From Marinobacter sp. ELB17 (GTDB lineage Bacteria; Pseudomonadota; Gammaproteobacteria; Pseudomonadales; Oleiphilaceae), in assembly GCF_000169375.1 (NCBI RefSeq), contig NZ_AAXY01000021.1, forward strand, positions 1 through 64,000: a DNA stretch of 64,000 bases, in the 5' to 3' direction. A program made the translations under genes and the position numbers. Shown in pieces: positions 26,082-34,833 of the stretch (position 1 is the stretch's first letter; each line of letters begins with the position of its first letter). The notes under the pieces were generated by a model. It saw only the letters and a program-made list of their open reading frames with translations. It did not search any database and was not told the DNA's origin.

Positions 26082-27323
26082 TTAGGGTGTAATGTAGTTG
26101 CTCGGATCTATGTTCAGGGCCGCCTCAATGTCCAGGATACCCATACCGTGTAGCTCAGGTTTGTATCCGGCAAAGCTATTATCAGCTGTGTTCAGTAGAA
26201 CCTGTAATACAGCTCTGTTTGTCAGGGATGAAAACTTTGATTTGACAGCTGCTGCTGCTGCGGTTACCAAAGGTGCTGCAAATGACGTTCCAGATTTACG
26301 TATAAAACCACTGTTAGAACTATGGCTTGCCACTGACAAGTTCACTCCTGGAGCAGCAATGAAACGCTCTTGAATGGTTATGTCAGTACCTGGGCGATTT
26401 GAAAAGCTGGCAATAGACCCACTATTATCCACGGCTACAACCATGATGAGAGTGTCACGAAGATTATCATTCGTATAAGGAATAAGTGTTTTTTCATTAC
26501 GATCGTATTTCAAGGCGTAGCATCTTTCGTAAGCATACCCTTGTGGGTCTCCTGAAAAACTCCCGTCAGGATCTTCCGGACATGCAGAAGTACTGCTCGC
26601 ATAAATCTCAGTAAGATCCAGTTGAGCGTTTCCTGCGGCTCCGATTATCGCAGAATTTGACACTTCAAATTCATCATAGACGGCTTTCTCTGAATTTCCA
26701 AAGGTAGCTACGTTTAGGTATGTTCCAGTTCCGTCAATAGAAAGGTTCAAAAAGTCGACAGCAAACGTTTTGTCGAAATCTGCGGTAGCCAGGATTCCTG
26801 CAAGCGCATTTGGCGACCCACCTGCCGGATCAAAATCGTTATCAGCTAATGACCCGGAGTACAAAACGTCCATTGCCAGTAGCGTGCTATCCGAAAGCAA
26901 GCCGGCATCTTTCCCATAAATTAAGGAAGCCACCGCAGTACCGTGAGACACCAAGCCGCCAGTTCCTTCCGGCTCATAGCCATCGGAATATACTTGTGAA
27001 TATTTATAGGTTGAATCCCAGTCGGCATCCAGCGGATCATTTGTTACAAACGCACCGCTTCGCCCATCAATGCTCGTCCCAACAAACTCATCATGACTGT
27101 CGTTGATTCCAGAATCAGCAATAGCGACAACCACATTTATTGCTCTCAGTGTGGATGGAGCGTTGATCAGGCTCTTGGCATCGCCGTTAACGACCGTGGG
27201 TGTTGGTGTTACAGGTGTTGTTGTAGAACCTTGTGATGAGCCACCGCCACCACCACCACCACCACAACCTGCAAGTGTCAGTGTGCCTGCAAAAATGGCC
27301 ATGCTAATTAATGTAGTTTTCAT
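26082..27323 (-). CDS. Subtilase (S8) family lipoprotein protease
   Basis: This 413-residue product has a lipoprotein signal (IFAGTLTLAGC) followed by a run of eight glycines. The catalytic triad is complete: Asp70 in VAIADSGINDSHDEF, His127 in LVSHGTAVASLIYG and Ser347 in SGTSFAAPLV, with an oxyanion-type Asn in GAAGNAQ. It would act on the periplasmic or outer surface as a lipid-anchored serine protease. Promoter-like TTGCGA-16 bp-TATACT lies upstream around 27366-27400, and a terminator lies downstream, so it is transcribed separately from the pil operon. Position next to the pil genes suggests that pilins or the FSTEAD proteins could be substrates, which is inference. Confidence 0.88.
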   Translation of the reverse strand: MKTTLISMAIFAGTLTLAGCGGGGGGGGSSQGSTTTPVTPTPTVVNGDAKSLINAPSTLRAINVVVAIADSGINDSHDEFVGTSIDGRSGAFVTNDPLDADWDSTYKYSQVYSDGYEPEGTGGLVSHGTAVASLIYGKDAGLLSDSTLLAMDVLYSGSLADNDFDPAGGSPNALAGILATADFDKTFAVDFLNLSIDGTGTYLNVATFGNSEKAVYDEFEVSNSAIIGAAGNAQLDLTEIYASSTSACPEDPDGSFSGDPQGYAYERCYALKYDRNEKTLIPYTNDNLRDTLIMVVAVDNSGSIASFSNRPGTDITIQERFIAAPGVNLSVASHSSNSGFIRKSGTSFAAPLVTAAAAAVKSKFSSLTNRAVLQVLLNTADNSFAGYKPELHGMGILDIEAALNIDPSNYITP

Positions 27324-27427
27324 AAGTTAACCTTGTTGCGTATGAGAATTATTAGCTTACTATCTAGTATACTCTGGCAATTTATTATCGCAAGCATATT
27401 GACAATTATATTTTTTTATGAAACACG

Positions 27428-27457
27428 AAAAACGCCACAACCCTTGCGAGCGTGGCG
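27428..27457 (-). terminator. Intrinsic terminator of the pil operon
   Basis: Read leftwards, GCGCCACGC and GTGGCG form a stem around 27433-27457, followed by TTTTT. It lies just after the pilV-like gene and so closes the pil operon. Confidence 0.7.
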
Positions 27458-27473
27458 CCTTTAACGTCCAATT

Positions 27474-28583
27474 TTATGAGCAGCGAGTGGTCACGCTTAT
27501 GCGCCCCATGTCAGATGGCGCCTCTTCCCACGAGGCGCTGCCTTCGTACAAGATGAACATTCGCACCCTCCAGGTTGCAGCGCTAACGATATCAACCGGC
27601 GTCCGTATACCGGCTATGAAGCGGGTACTGGCTGTTGATGCTCCGCCCACAAAAATCACAGGGTAGGTAAAAATCTGCGCGGTTAGGCCTGCCGGGCACG
27701 ATGGCTGAGGAATAATCGTTGCGCTCGGCACTTCTGTCATAAATTGAGGGGTACGAACAGCTAAGCGATACGCTTCTTCAGCGAGTGCGTGGGTTTCGGA
27801 TGCCCAGGCCGCATTGGATCGTACATACACATCATTTACGTTGGCGCTCGCAATATTGCTTTGAGCCGCGGCGTTTTCGTTGCCAGCTTCATCTCGTGCG
27901 ATCATCGCCCAGTTATCGTGCTCGGTAACCAGTGGACCTTTCATCACTGTATTGCCGTCACGACGGACAAACACTGTCGATGTAATTGAGCTAGTGATTG
28001 ACCCTGTTAGGTTGGCCGCAATTATGGAAGCTCGAAAAGCACCAGGATTAGCTACCGGGTCAATACCGCCATCAATAGAGAATACGCTCGCGTGAATGTA
28101 GCCATCTACTTCAAGGCGACTATTAATGCTTGAGGCAAGAAGTGCAGCAATTTTTGCACTTGGTAATCCTCCAGATCTTACCGATCCAAATGTGATGTCT
28201 GCCCGGGGCCCAGTAGGAACGCTCCAGTCAAACGTTACAGACGGAGCAGGCATGCCGTAGGAACCGTTGAAGTTAGTCGGGATATCGCACGATAAAAGGT
28301 AATCACTTGGCGGCTGTAAGCCTCCACACACGGTACTCTTCAGCCAATCCGTTCCGGTTACCGTGAGTGTTGCTGGTGGTGTCACGCCCTGGATGGTCAT
28401 ATACGCAGCCAAACCGTTCACGTACTGCGCAATCCACATAGCCTGCTCGTTAGCGGCCTGCTCTGTGCGTTGCTTGGATATAAACGTTGCCGCGCCCGCG
28501 AAAAACACCGCAGCAACGGTCATTGTCAGCATAAGTTCCGCCAACGCAAAACCGGCGTTAGAACGGGGATTGAGCTTTTTCAT
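27474..28583 (-). CDS. pilV: PilV-like minor prepilin / tip adhesin
   Basis: The start is taken at 28583, where CAGGACA precedes the ATG; the frame extends to 28622 but overlaps the upstream gene. The 369-residue product has a class-III signal: SNAGFALAELMLTMTVAAVF, with Gly before the cleavage site and Glu at position 5. The long C-terminal region is Ser/Thr/Ala-rich and fits a minor pilin like PilV of R64. In R64 the C-terminus is switched by the Rci shufflon; here no inverted repeats or recombinase are seen next to it, so this seems to be a fixed-tip form. Confidence 0.78.
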   Translation of the reverse strand: MKKLNPRSNAGFALAELMLTMTVAAVFFAGAATFISKQRTEQAANEQAMWIAQYVNGLAAYMTIQGVTPPATLTVTGTDWLKSTVCGGLQPPSDYLLSCDIPTNFNGSYGMPAPSVTFDWSVPTGPRADITFGSVRSGGLPSAKIAALLASSINSRLEVDGYIHASVFSIDGGIDPVANPGAFRASIIAANLTGSITSSITSTVFVRRDGNTVMKGPLVTEHDNWAMIARDEAGNENAAAQSNIASANVNDVYVRSNAAWASETHALAEEAYRLAVRTPQFMTEVPSATIIPQPSCPAGLTAQIFTYPVIFVGGASTASTRFIAGIRTPVDIVSAATWRVRMFILYEGSASWEEAPSDMGRISVTTRCS

Positions 28584-28597
28584 GGCGGATGTCCTGA

Positions 28598-29173
28598 TCA
28601 GAAATAGTCTTTGGTGAACCAAATTGACACATCACTTGGCGCGCTATCGCATTGTGCTGCAACGGCCACAATGTCAATTGGATTTAACTGCGGGCCAAAA
28701 CCGGTAGTATTGAGAACAACCTGCCCATCTATTGCAATTCGTGAGGCACTAAATGCATAGGATGCAAAATCAGAACAGCCCTTTTGGGGAACATCTTCTA
28801 TATCAGCGCGCATTGTTTGGTTAGAGGGATCTAAGGCTCCGTCAACGACGAAATTGATATTACTGCCCCACGCGCTCGACACAACGCCTGGCGCAGTCAC
28901 ACGGTTCGTTGGCCATAATCGAACCTGTGTACTGGTTGCCATGTTAAAGCCGATAAAGCTCGGCTGTCTTCGGAAAATAAGCCGTAAATCATTAATAGCC
29001 ATCTGGATGATGCCACCCTCACGCTGACTAATTTGGGTCGCAGATTGGGTTGCGATAACCCCAGCTATGCCCGAAAGAACGACAGCAATTATGGCAACAG
29101 TAAGCAGCAACTCCGTGAGCATGTATCCACGCTGTTGTTTTTTTCCGGCAGAAATGGAAGTTTTGGTTTTCAT
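28598..29173 (-). CDS. PilS-like prepilin, second copy
   Basis: This 191-residue prepilin has the type IV leader KKQQRGYMLTELLLTVAIIA, with RG before the cleavage site, Met at position 2 of the mature form and Glu at position 5. The mature body contains two Cys (GCSDFASY and QCDSAPSD) that can form the C-terminal disulfide loop. It is a paralogue of the gene immediately upstream and is followed after 14 bp by the PilV-like gene. It is probably a major or alternative pilin of the thin pilus. Confidence 0.75.
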   Translation of the reverse strand: MKTKTSISAGKKQQRGYMLTELLLTVAIIAVVLSGIAGVIATQSATQISQREGGIIQMAINDLRLIFRRQPSFIGFNMATSTQVRLWPTNRVTAPGVVSSAWGSNINFVVDGALDPSNQTMRADIEDVPQKGCSDFASYAFSASRIAIDGQVVLNTTGFGPQLNPIDIVAVAAQCDSAPSDVSIWFTKDYF

Positions 29174-29271
29174 GATCGTTTTAGCCTTCGCATCCGCAAC
29201 ATCGGTGATAACGTAAAGACGGCAGGGGCCGTTTAGCGAATCCTGCCGTGGTCAATAAACTATCCAGTTAA

Positions 29272-29859
29272 TCAGCTATTTTTTCCGTAGGTGAACATGA
29301 TGGTCACGCCTTCACCACAGGCTGCGGCGGCGCCGGCAGAATCAACCGGGTCCAACGCAGGAACGCCACGCTCATAAACGGGGGTGCCAGCAACTGAGAT
29401 ACCCAGAGCCGTAGTGCTGGCTGTTGCTAGATCAGCGCAGGAGTCCTGACTTACGTTTTCGGAATCAATTGAGAAAAGTCGACTTGCAACCTGTCCAGAC
29501 ACAGCCGTTGCAGGAGAAACCACATTGATTGCGCCGCCCCAAGAGTTAAAGATGGCAGCTGGACCGGACACCATGCTCGTTGGCCATGCTTCGATTTGCG
29601 TGCTTACAGTGTTGTTTAGACCGGAAAAATCAGGCTGACTGCTGTAGATTGTTCGGATTTTATTTGCGGCACTATCAATAAGGCGTGATTCATTCTGTGC
29701 CGTCTGGCCCGCACTCGTGGTTACCGCAATTGCGGCTATAGCACCGAGAACCAAAGCAATAATACCCAGAACCAAGAGCAATTCAGTCAATGCATAACCA
29801 CGAACGCTCTTCCGGAACCCATTTTTCATAGTTTTAAAATCATTTGTACGCATGTCCAA
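29272..29859 (-). CDS. pilS: PilS-like major prepilin, first copy
   Basis: This 195-residue prepilin has RKSVRGYALTELLLVLGIIA, the same leader type as its neighbour. Two Cys at about residues 141 and 181 (SCADLATA, AACGEG) would form the D-loop disulfide. It follows pilR, as in R64. The gap to the next pilin is about 98 bp, which may allow a separate transcript or differential mRNA stability so that the two pilins are made in different amounts. Confidence 0.8.
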   Translation of the reverse strand: MDMRTNDFKTMKNGFRKSVRGYALTELLLVLGIIALVLGAIAAIAVTTSAGQTAQNESRLIDSAANKIRTIYSSQPDFSGLNNTVSTQIEAWPTSMVSGPAAIFNSWGGAINVVSPATAVSGQVASRLFSIDSENVSQDSCADLATASTTALGISVAGTPVYERGVPALDPVDSAGAAAACGEGVTIMFTYGKNS

Positions 29860-29965
29860 TACCTTTTAGGTTAACGATAACTTTTAACACAGCGAGATTT
29901 CGCATGAACCACTCTATTCGAATCCTATCTAACCCTCCCAATGACACTTAGGGTGATTTTATCTG

Positions 29966-31054
29966 CTACATTCCTGCTCCTGATTGAATGCTTCCGGTGA
30001 TCGAGTACATGGTGGTAACGGTGAACCCAATCACGGTGGCCGCCACAATCAGCATTACGTTGCCGATTAGCTTCGAGAATCCCAGCATCGTTTTAACAGC
30101 GTTTTGCTGAGCATCGTCCGCAATTTCGGTCATCTTATGCGCAAACTGATCTGCCTCACCGCGACTATAGATCTCCAGTTTTACGATGATCCAAGGTGTG
30201 AAAAGTTTCGAGGCAAGCGCTTTGCCTGGACCCTTCGCGGCCAAGCCCACTCGGATGTTGATAAGGGCGAGACGAATGTAATGAACCATGTAAGCAGACG
30301 CCGACGACTCTTCCATACGATTAAGGGCGCCACGTATGGTTTCTCCCGCCAAGATTAAACTTGAAAGAGTTGTTAACAGTGTTGCAGCAGTCGTTTGCCG
30401 AATGACGTTAAGAGGCGGAATGCTGTGCAGTTTTTCACGAACATCACCAACGACGAGTTTGTTGGTAAAATACGTAAGAAGGATCAAGCCAGTGATGACA
30501 AGCAAGGCTATTGGAAGCCATATTCCTATGTTCTGAGTTGCCCAGTAGAAACTCTGTTCGGTAGGTTCCCACTTTTCGAGAGGCTTCAACATGATCAGCG
30601 TCTGAAGCAAGTTATTGCCGATCCAGTACATGGACACTACAACGGCTATTCCCATACCAACGGGGTAAAGAAGCCCTTTTATAAAGGTGTCCTGTATTAC
30701 CGAACTTCCATGGGCTGCGCGCTCTGCGGCTTTCAATCCATCCGAAAGGCTGCCTTTACTGCCAGCCATGAGCATCATAACCTCCGCTTCAGGTACCCGG
30801 TCGGTAAGTAGATCGTGCAACGTTTGCCCTCCGCGAAGACCACTCTCAGCATACCGATAGAGCTTCGCAACTTTTAAGATGCGACTTTTTCCCAGTATTC
30901 GGGTCGCAGCTTGCTCCTCGAGAGTTGACGCAACAAGACCACATGCATTCTGCAAGTTCATTCCCGATTCGAGAAGAGTTCGGAGAAACCCGTAAAATTC
31001 GACACGATCTTGGGCTGGTATATTCTGGAAAAATGCGGCTAATTTTGTTTTCAT
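29966..31054 (-). CDS. pilR: Pilus inner-membrane platform protein PilR
   Basis: This 362-residue protein is a GspF/PilC-family inner-membrane protein. Two helical cytoplasmic repeats of the family flank hydrophobic spans (LLYPVGMGIAVVVSMYWIGN; LPIALLVITGLILLTYFTNK; a C-terminal span near residues 330-352). It forms the platform on which the PilQ ATPase turns to assemble pilins. Its start overlaps the pilQ stop by one base (31054). Confidence 0.85.
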   Translation of the reverse strand: MKTKLAAFFQNIPAQDRVEFYGFLRTLLESGMNLQNACGLVASTLEEQAATRILGKSRILKVAKLYRYAESGLRGGQTLHDLLTDRVPEAEVMMLMAGSKGSLSDGLKAAERAAHGSSVIQDTFIKGLLYPVGMGIAVVVSMYWIGNNLLQTLIMLKPLEKWEPTEQSFYWATQNIGIWLPIALLVITGLILLTYFTNKLVVGDVREKLHSIPPLNVIRQTTAATLLTTLSSLILAGETIRGALNRMEESSASAYMVHYIRLALINIRVGLAAKGPGKALASKLFTPWIIVKLEIYSRGEADQFAHKMTEIADDAQQNAVKTMLGFSKLIGNVMLIVAATVIGFTVTTMYSITGSIQSGAGM

Positions 31055-32910
31055 TAGAAGTTATTACTCAGCAAGTTTAGGTGGCCGAATGAGCCCTCAA
31101 TATCTCTCGGATCAATCATTCCCGATAGCATTTTACTGACAGCGTGTGACGCGGCGGTAAGCCCTGTTACTTGGTTGTCCAGTGGTAGTCCTTGATTCTT
31201 TTCGCGTCCGAGAGACAACCAATGTTCGAGCGCTTCAGATAGGTCTAAAGAACGAAACAACCGGCGCATTTTCAGGTCTGGAACCACTACCTCAGCGCAA
31301 ATAGTCATTTCTGCAATACCTTCGGGAAACTCTCTGCTCGTTCCCCTTACACATATTTCATGGGCGTCAAAATCTGGAACAAGTGCTAGTAAACGGTTTT
31401 TTTCTTCCGCTGTTAGGTGCTCGTCAATGTTTCCTGCTGTTAAGCGGGTTTTTGATTTTGAATCCATGACAGGTAGCAGCATTTGAAAAATAAGTATTGA
31501 AATAAAAGATGGCGAACCAATTGTTTGAGCAGGCAGTCCAAGCGCCGGGCTGGATAACCTCTCCACAATCTCAATGGCACTTTGAGCGTGAACAGTGGTT
31601 AAGAGAGTGTGTCCCGTCTGCGCACCTGTTGCTGCAGCAGACGCCGACATTTGATCCCGGATTTCTCCGACCATCATACAATCAGGGTCCCTTCGTAAAT
31701 TGCTCTTAATTGCCATGGCAAATTCTTTCGGGTCTGCATTATCATCGTCAGAAACTGCTATTTGAAAAGCCGGAAGCTCGCGCTCAATAGGTGACTCAAC
31801 CGTCAATATGTTTACGTCATCGTTCCGGTTCAAATATTTCACGACGCCGGCAAGTGTGGTGCTTTTACCGCTACCGGTTGGTCCAGCTAAAATAACCATA
31901 CCGGACGCCGCTGACGCTGCGGATTCAATGCTTTTCGCCTGCGCCGTGGTAAAGCCCAGATTCACGAGATTTATTAGCTTGTCGATATCCCGTCTATCGT
32001 TAGCCAGAATTCGTATGCAGGCGTGATATGCACCATCATCACCAGGAGCGTGCTCATAGCGACAATCAAGCGTTATGAATTGTGAATATGTGACCTTTAT
32101 TCGTATCCGCTGTTTGATATTGCTTTTCCAGTGCGAATGTTTCCCACCTTTACCAAAAGAACTGAAGCCCACGCTTAATATGTCGTCCGCTTTTTTTGGC
32201 TCCCAGTCTTCATGGTCACGCATAGATCCCCATACTCGAAACCGAACACGACAGTTATCACTACGACGGAAAAAGTGTAGATCTACCGCCTTTGCTTCAT
32301 AAGCACGCTTAACTAAGTTTTCAAACTCTAATTCAGCATCCGTTTGTGAGCCATCTTCACCAGTATCGTTCGATAATCCTTTTTGCTGTCTGTACAGAAT
32401 CAGTACGTCTTTCGTGGCATGAAGAGTAACCAATTCGACTTTTGAATTGTCTTCTGCGCTGTATGCTTTAGTAACACGCCGACGAACCGCAAGTAGCGCA
32501 TTCAGATTCGTTTCTTGGAAGCTCATTGTTACAAGAATAAACGGATGACCGGAGCTAGGACTTTCGGCAACAATCACTTCCGCTTCATGTTCACTATCGA
32601 CAAATGGCTCTTTTGTCCCAGCTGCTTCTAGTTGATAATTAAGGCGACCATATATATCTTCAAGCTCACCTTTTGTTTTAAACTCAAACTGCTTTCTTTT
32701 ATTTTGTACTTTCAGTGCTTCTTGCAGTTGGGTTTGCGTTATAAGCTTATTGGCGATTAAAATGGAGCCAATTCGGACCTTATTATCGGGGCGCTTCGCG
32801 TTGTACTCTGCTTGCTTTTTCAGAGCACGATTCAAGTCATCCACACTGATTAGGTTGAGGTCCCTTAAGACCTCGCCCAACGACTTCTTGACTCCACCTT
32901 TAGATGACAT
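31054..32910 (-). CDS. pilQ: Pilus assembly ATPase PilQ (GspE family)
   Basis: This 618-residue secretion ATPase has an N-terminal MshEN-type helical domain (LGEVLRDLNLISVDDLNRAL, RIGSILIANKLITQTQLQEA) and then the GspE core: Walker A ILAGPTGSGKSTTLAG at about residues 340-355, Asp box LTVESPIERELPAF, Walker B MMVGEIRD and the His box LLTTVHAQSA. It powers thin-pilus assembly as in R64 PilQ. MshEN domains bind c-di-GMP in other systems, although the usual RLGxxL signature is only approximate here (RIGSIL). A degenerate GGDEF-EAL protein is encoded on the same element. Confidence 0.9.
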   Translation of the reverse strand: MSSKGGVKKSLGEVLRDLNLISVDDLNRALKKQAEYNAKRPDNKVRIGSILIANKLITQTQLQEALKVQNKRKQFEFKTKGELEDIYGRLNYQLEAAGTKEPFVDSEHEAEVIVAESPSSGHPFILVTMSFQETNLNALLAVRRRVTKAYSAEDNSKVELVTLHATKDVLILYRQQKGLSNDTGEDGSQTDAELEFENLVKRAYEAKAVDLHFFRRSDNCRVRFRVWGSMRDHEDWEPKKADDILSVGFSSFGKGGKHSHWKSNIKQRIRIKVTYSQFITLDCRYEHAPGDDGAYHACIRILANDRRDIDKLINLVNLGFTTAQAKSIESAASAASGMVILAGPTGSGKSTTLAGVVKYLNRNDDVNILTVESPIERELPAFQIAVSDDDNADPKEFAMAIKSNLRRDPDCMMVGEIRDQMSASAAATGAQTGHTLLTTVHAQSAIEIVERLSSPALGLPAQTIGSPSFISILIFQMLLPVMDSKSKTRLTAGNIDEHLTAEEKNRLLALVPDFDAHEICVRGTSREFPEGIAEMTICAEVVVPDLKMRRLFRSLDLSEALEHWLSLGREKNQGLPLDNQVTGLTAASHAVSKMLSGMIDPRDIEGSFGHLNLLSNNF

Positions 32911-32925
32911 TAACTAAGCCTCAGG

Positions 32926-33501
32926 TTACCGGATTTGCTTGATATGAACTGTGGCTCCATTATAGCGCTCATTAATTACTGTAATTTCGTCAAGACCAAT
33001 TTTCGCAATTTTCCACTTTGATATTAAATCTCCAGGCTGAACTTGTATAGATCGGCCCTTGACCTCTAATACAGCACCGTAGTTACTCCCTGAACCATTA
33101 TTCCTGAAGACTTCTACGATAGTGGCATTGCCCATCAAGCCAAGTTCTTTTTCTTTAGCAATTCGTTCTGCTTCAAATTGCTCTTCTTCAGCCGTTAGCT
33201 GTCGCCGTTTTTCACCACCGGTTTCATCACTAAATTGATTTTGCATTGACGGAGCAAAGAAGCGCGATTTACCGGCGCCTTGATCTGGCGCTGTACGCAC
33301 CGTTTCTTTGCCTACGTTTTCAAGCTTAAATTCAGCTTCACTTAACGTAATAAGTCGGTTATATCTTTCAATCGAGTGGTCTAGCGTTTCCAGGTGCGTT
33401 TGCTTCAGGATGTAATCTTCCACACTTTCAGCCTGTGCAGACCCACCAACAACCGAAAATGCAAAGCACATTATCACTGACGTTTTAACTAATACTCTCA
33501 T
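32926..33501 (-). CDS. pilP: Pilus assembly protein PilP
   Basis: This 191-residue protein has a signal peptide (VIMCFAFSVVGGSAQA), a helical middle (LDHSIERYNRLITLSEAEFK, LTAEEEQFEAERIAKEKELG) and a C-terminal beta domain (GAVLEVKGRSIQVQPGDLIS) typical of the IncI1 PilP family, which links inner and outer membrane parts of the machine. It overlaps pilO by one base and is followed by pilQ. Confidence 0.8.
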   Translation of the reverse strand: MRVLVKTSVIMCFAFSVVGGSAQAESVEDYILKQTHLETLDHSIERYNRLITLSEAEFKLENVGKETVRTAPDQGAGKSRFFAPSMQNQFSDETGGEKRRQLTAEEEQFEAERIAKEKELGLMGNATIVEVFRNNGSGSNYGAVLEVKGRSIQVQPGDLISKWKIAKIGLDEITVINERYNGATVHIKQIR

Positions 33502-34832
33502 TAGCGGATTCCTTCTTTAAAATATAGACCTTTAATTTCAATGTTTTTTCCACCCCAGTTTAGGTCTACTTTATCAACTGAAATAGAATTCAGGTTTTGC
33601 AGCAAATCTATTGCATAAGGGTATTGTGCAAGCGGCACATTCAATGCCCATGACCCGGTGTGAAATACATTTGTACTGCCTAGCAGATTTTTTTTTGAAA
33701 ACATCACTTCGGAAGCAGCACTTATTGCATAGCTTGAGCCTTCAAAGTAACGAGCATACTGCATGAGGGCCAGTCTGAATTGGTTTACGTCGGCATCCTC
33801 CATGAACTCTGGAGTTTTGATATTCTCATCATCAAGAATGCCAAAACCATAACCAAACATGCATGATCCCTGAGTCCCATCCATCGACACCAAAACTTCA
33901 TCGCAATTCTGTTCAAGCCCTTCGCGCAAAACCGCTGGGTCAGTGAGATTTGTGTTTAGATACCCAACCGTACACTTTTGCGCTTCACAAGCGCCTGTTT
34001 GTAAGACCCATCCGCCGAGTTTAGCTTCAAGTTTGCCAACTCTTTCTCTTAATAGGCTTTGCAATAGTAGCCCTCCCTGGGCTTTCTTGGCCGTTTCAAC
34101 TAATAGCGCCGCATATTCAGTTTTAGCCATCTGCATTTGCAGTATTTTCCGCTTGCGTGCTTCCTCTGCTGTATTTTGGCTACTGCTAAACGAAATGTAG
34201 AGAAAAGACCCACCAACAATCGCCAGAATCGTGCACAAAACCGCAATGATAACCAACGTTTTTTGAGAGGTTGTTCCTGACGAGCCTCCTCTTACTAAGG
34301 CTTTCTTTTTTAGGCTTCCTGACAAGTTAAAAAGAAGCGGTTGTGCTTCAACTTCTCCTATCTGGTTTGCAGTGAGCTCACCGCAAGCGGAACCCATAAA
34401 CCCGACGTCTTCCGTCGAAATCATTTCAAAGATTTCGTTTACACGCTCGTCGATTTCGCTTATGTCGCCCGTAATGTCTGTTCCAGCAATTACTTGTCCG
34501 TCACGTACGGCGCAAAACCAAACTGTGTCAACACCATCCTGCTTTACATGCTCTGCTGCGATAACTGTCCCGGACAGAAATGATCGAGCAACCCATGCTG
34601 CAATAGAGGGATTTCCTACTTTTCCACTACCCGATTTAGAATTCAGAATGCCGACGTTTAAAGAGCTTCCGGCTCCCCTAATTATTGGTATTTCAACCAC
34701 AAGCGACTTATCATTCAGTGCCTGTTTTTTTTGAATTTTCCAGTCGTTTTTATTGACGGTATCCCATATGAGCTCTGCGATGCAGTCAACGCTCGCACCA
34801 CCGGCCGAATCCGTAAGCGCAATGACACTCAT
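33501..34832 (-). CDS. pilO: Pilus assembly protein PilO
   Basis: This 443-residue bitopic protein has one membrane span at about residues 193-215 (TLVIIAVLCTILAIVGGSFL), a cytoplasmic N-terminal domain and a periplasmic C-terminal region with a coiled coil (ARKRKILQMQMAKTEYAALL). This matches the R64 PilO (PilO_2) layout and not the small PilO of chromosomal type IVa pili. Its start is one base after pilN ends. Confidence 0.8.
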   Translation of the reverse strand: MSVIALTDSAGGASVDCIAELIWDTVNKNDWKIQKKQALNDKSLVVEIPIIRGAGSSLNVGILNSKSGSGKVGNPSIAAWVARSFLSGTVIAAEHVKQDGVDTVWFCAVRDGQVIAGTDITGDISEIDERVNEIFEMISTEDVGFMGSACGELTANQIGEVEAQPLLFNLSGSLKKKALVRGGSSGTTSQKTLVIIAVLCTILAIVGGSFLYISFSSSQNTAEEARKRKILQMQMAKTEYAALLVETAKKAQGGLLLQSLLRERVGKLEAKLGGWVLQTGACEAQKCTVGYLNTNLTDPAVLREGLEQNCDEVLVSMDGTQGSCMFGYGFGILDDENIKTPEFMEDADVNQFRLALMQYARYFEGSSYAISAASEVMFSKKNLLGSTNVFHTGSWALNVPLAQYPYAIDLLQNLNSISVDKVDLNWGGKNIEIKGLYFKEGIR

Positions 34833-34833
34833 A

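Noticed and set aside
27324..27473. Possible shufflon downstream of the PilV gene
   Set aside because: No 19-bp-type inverted repeats, no alternative C-terminal cassettes and no Rci-like recombinase were seen.
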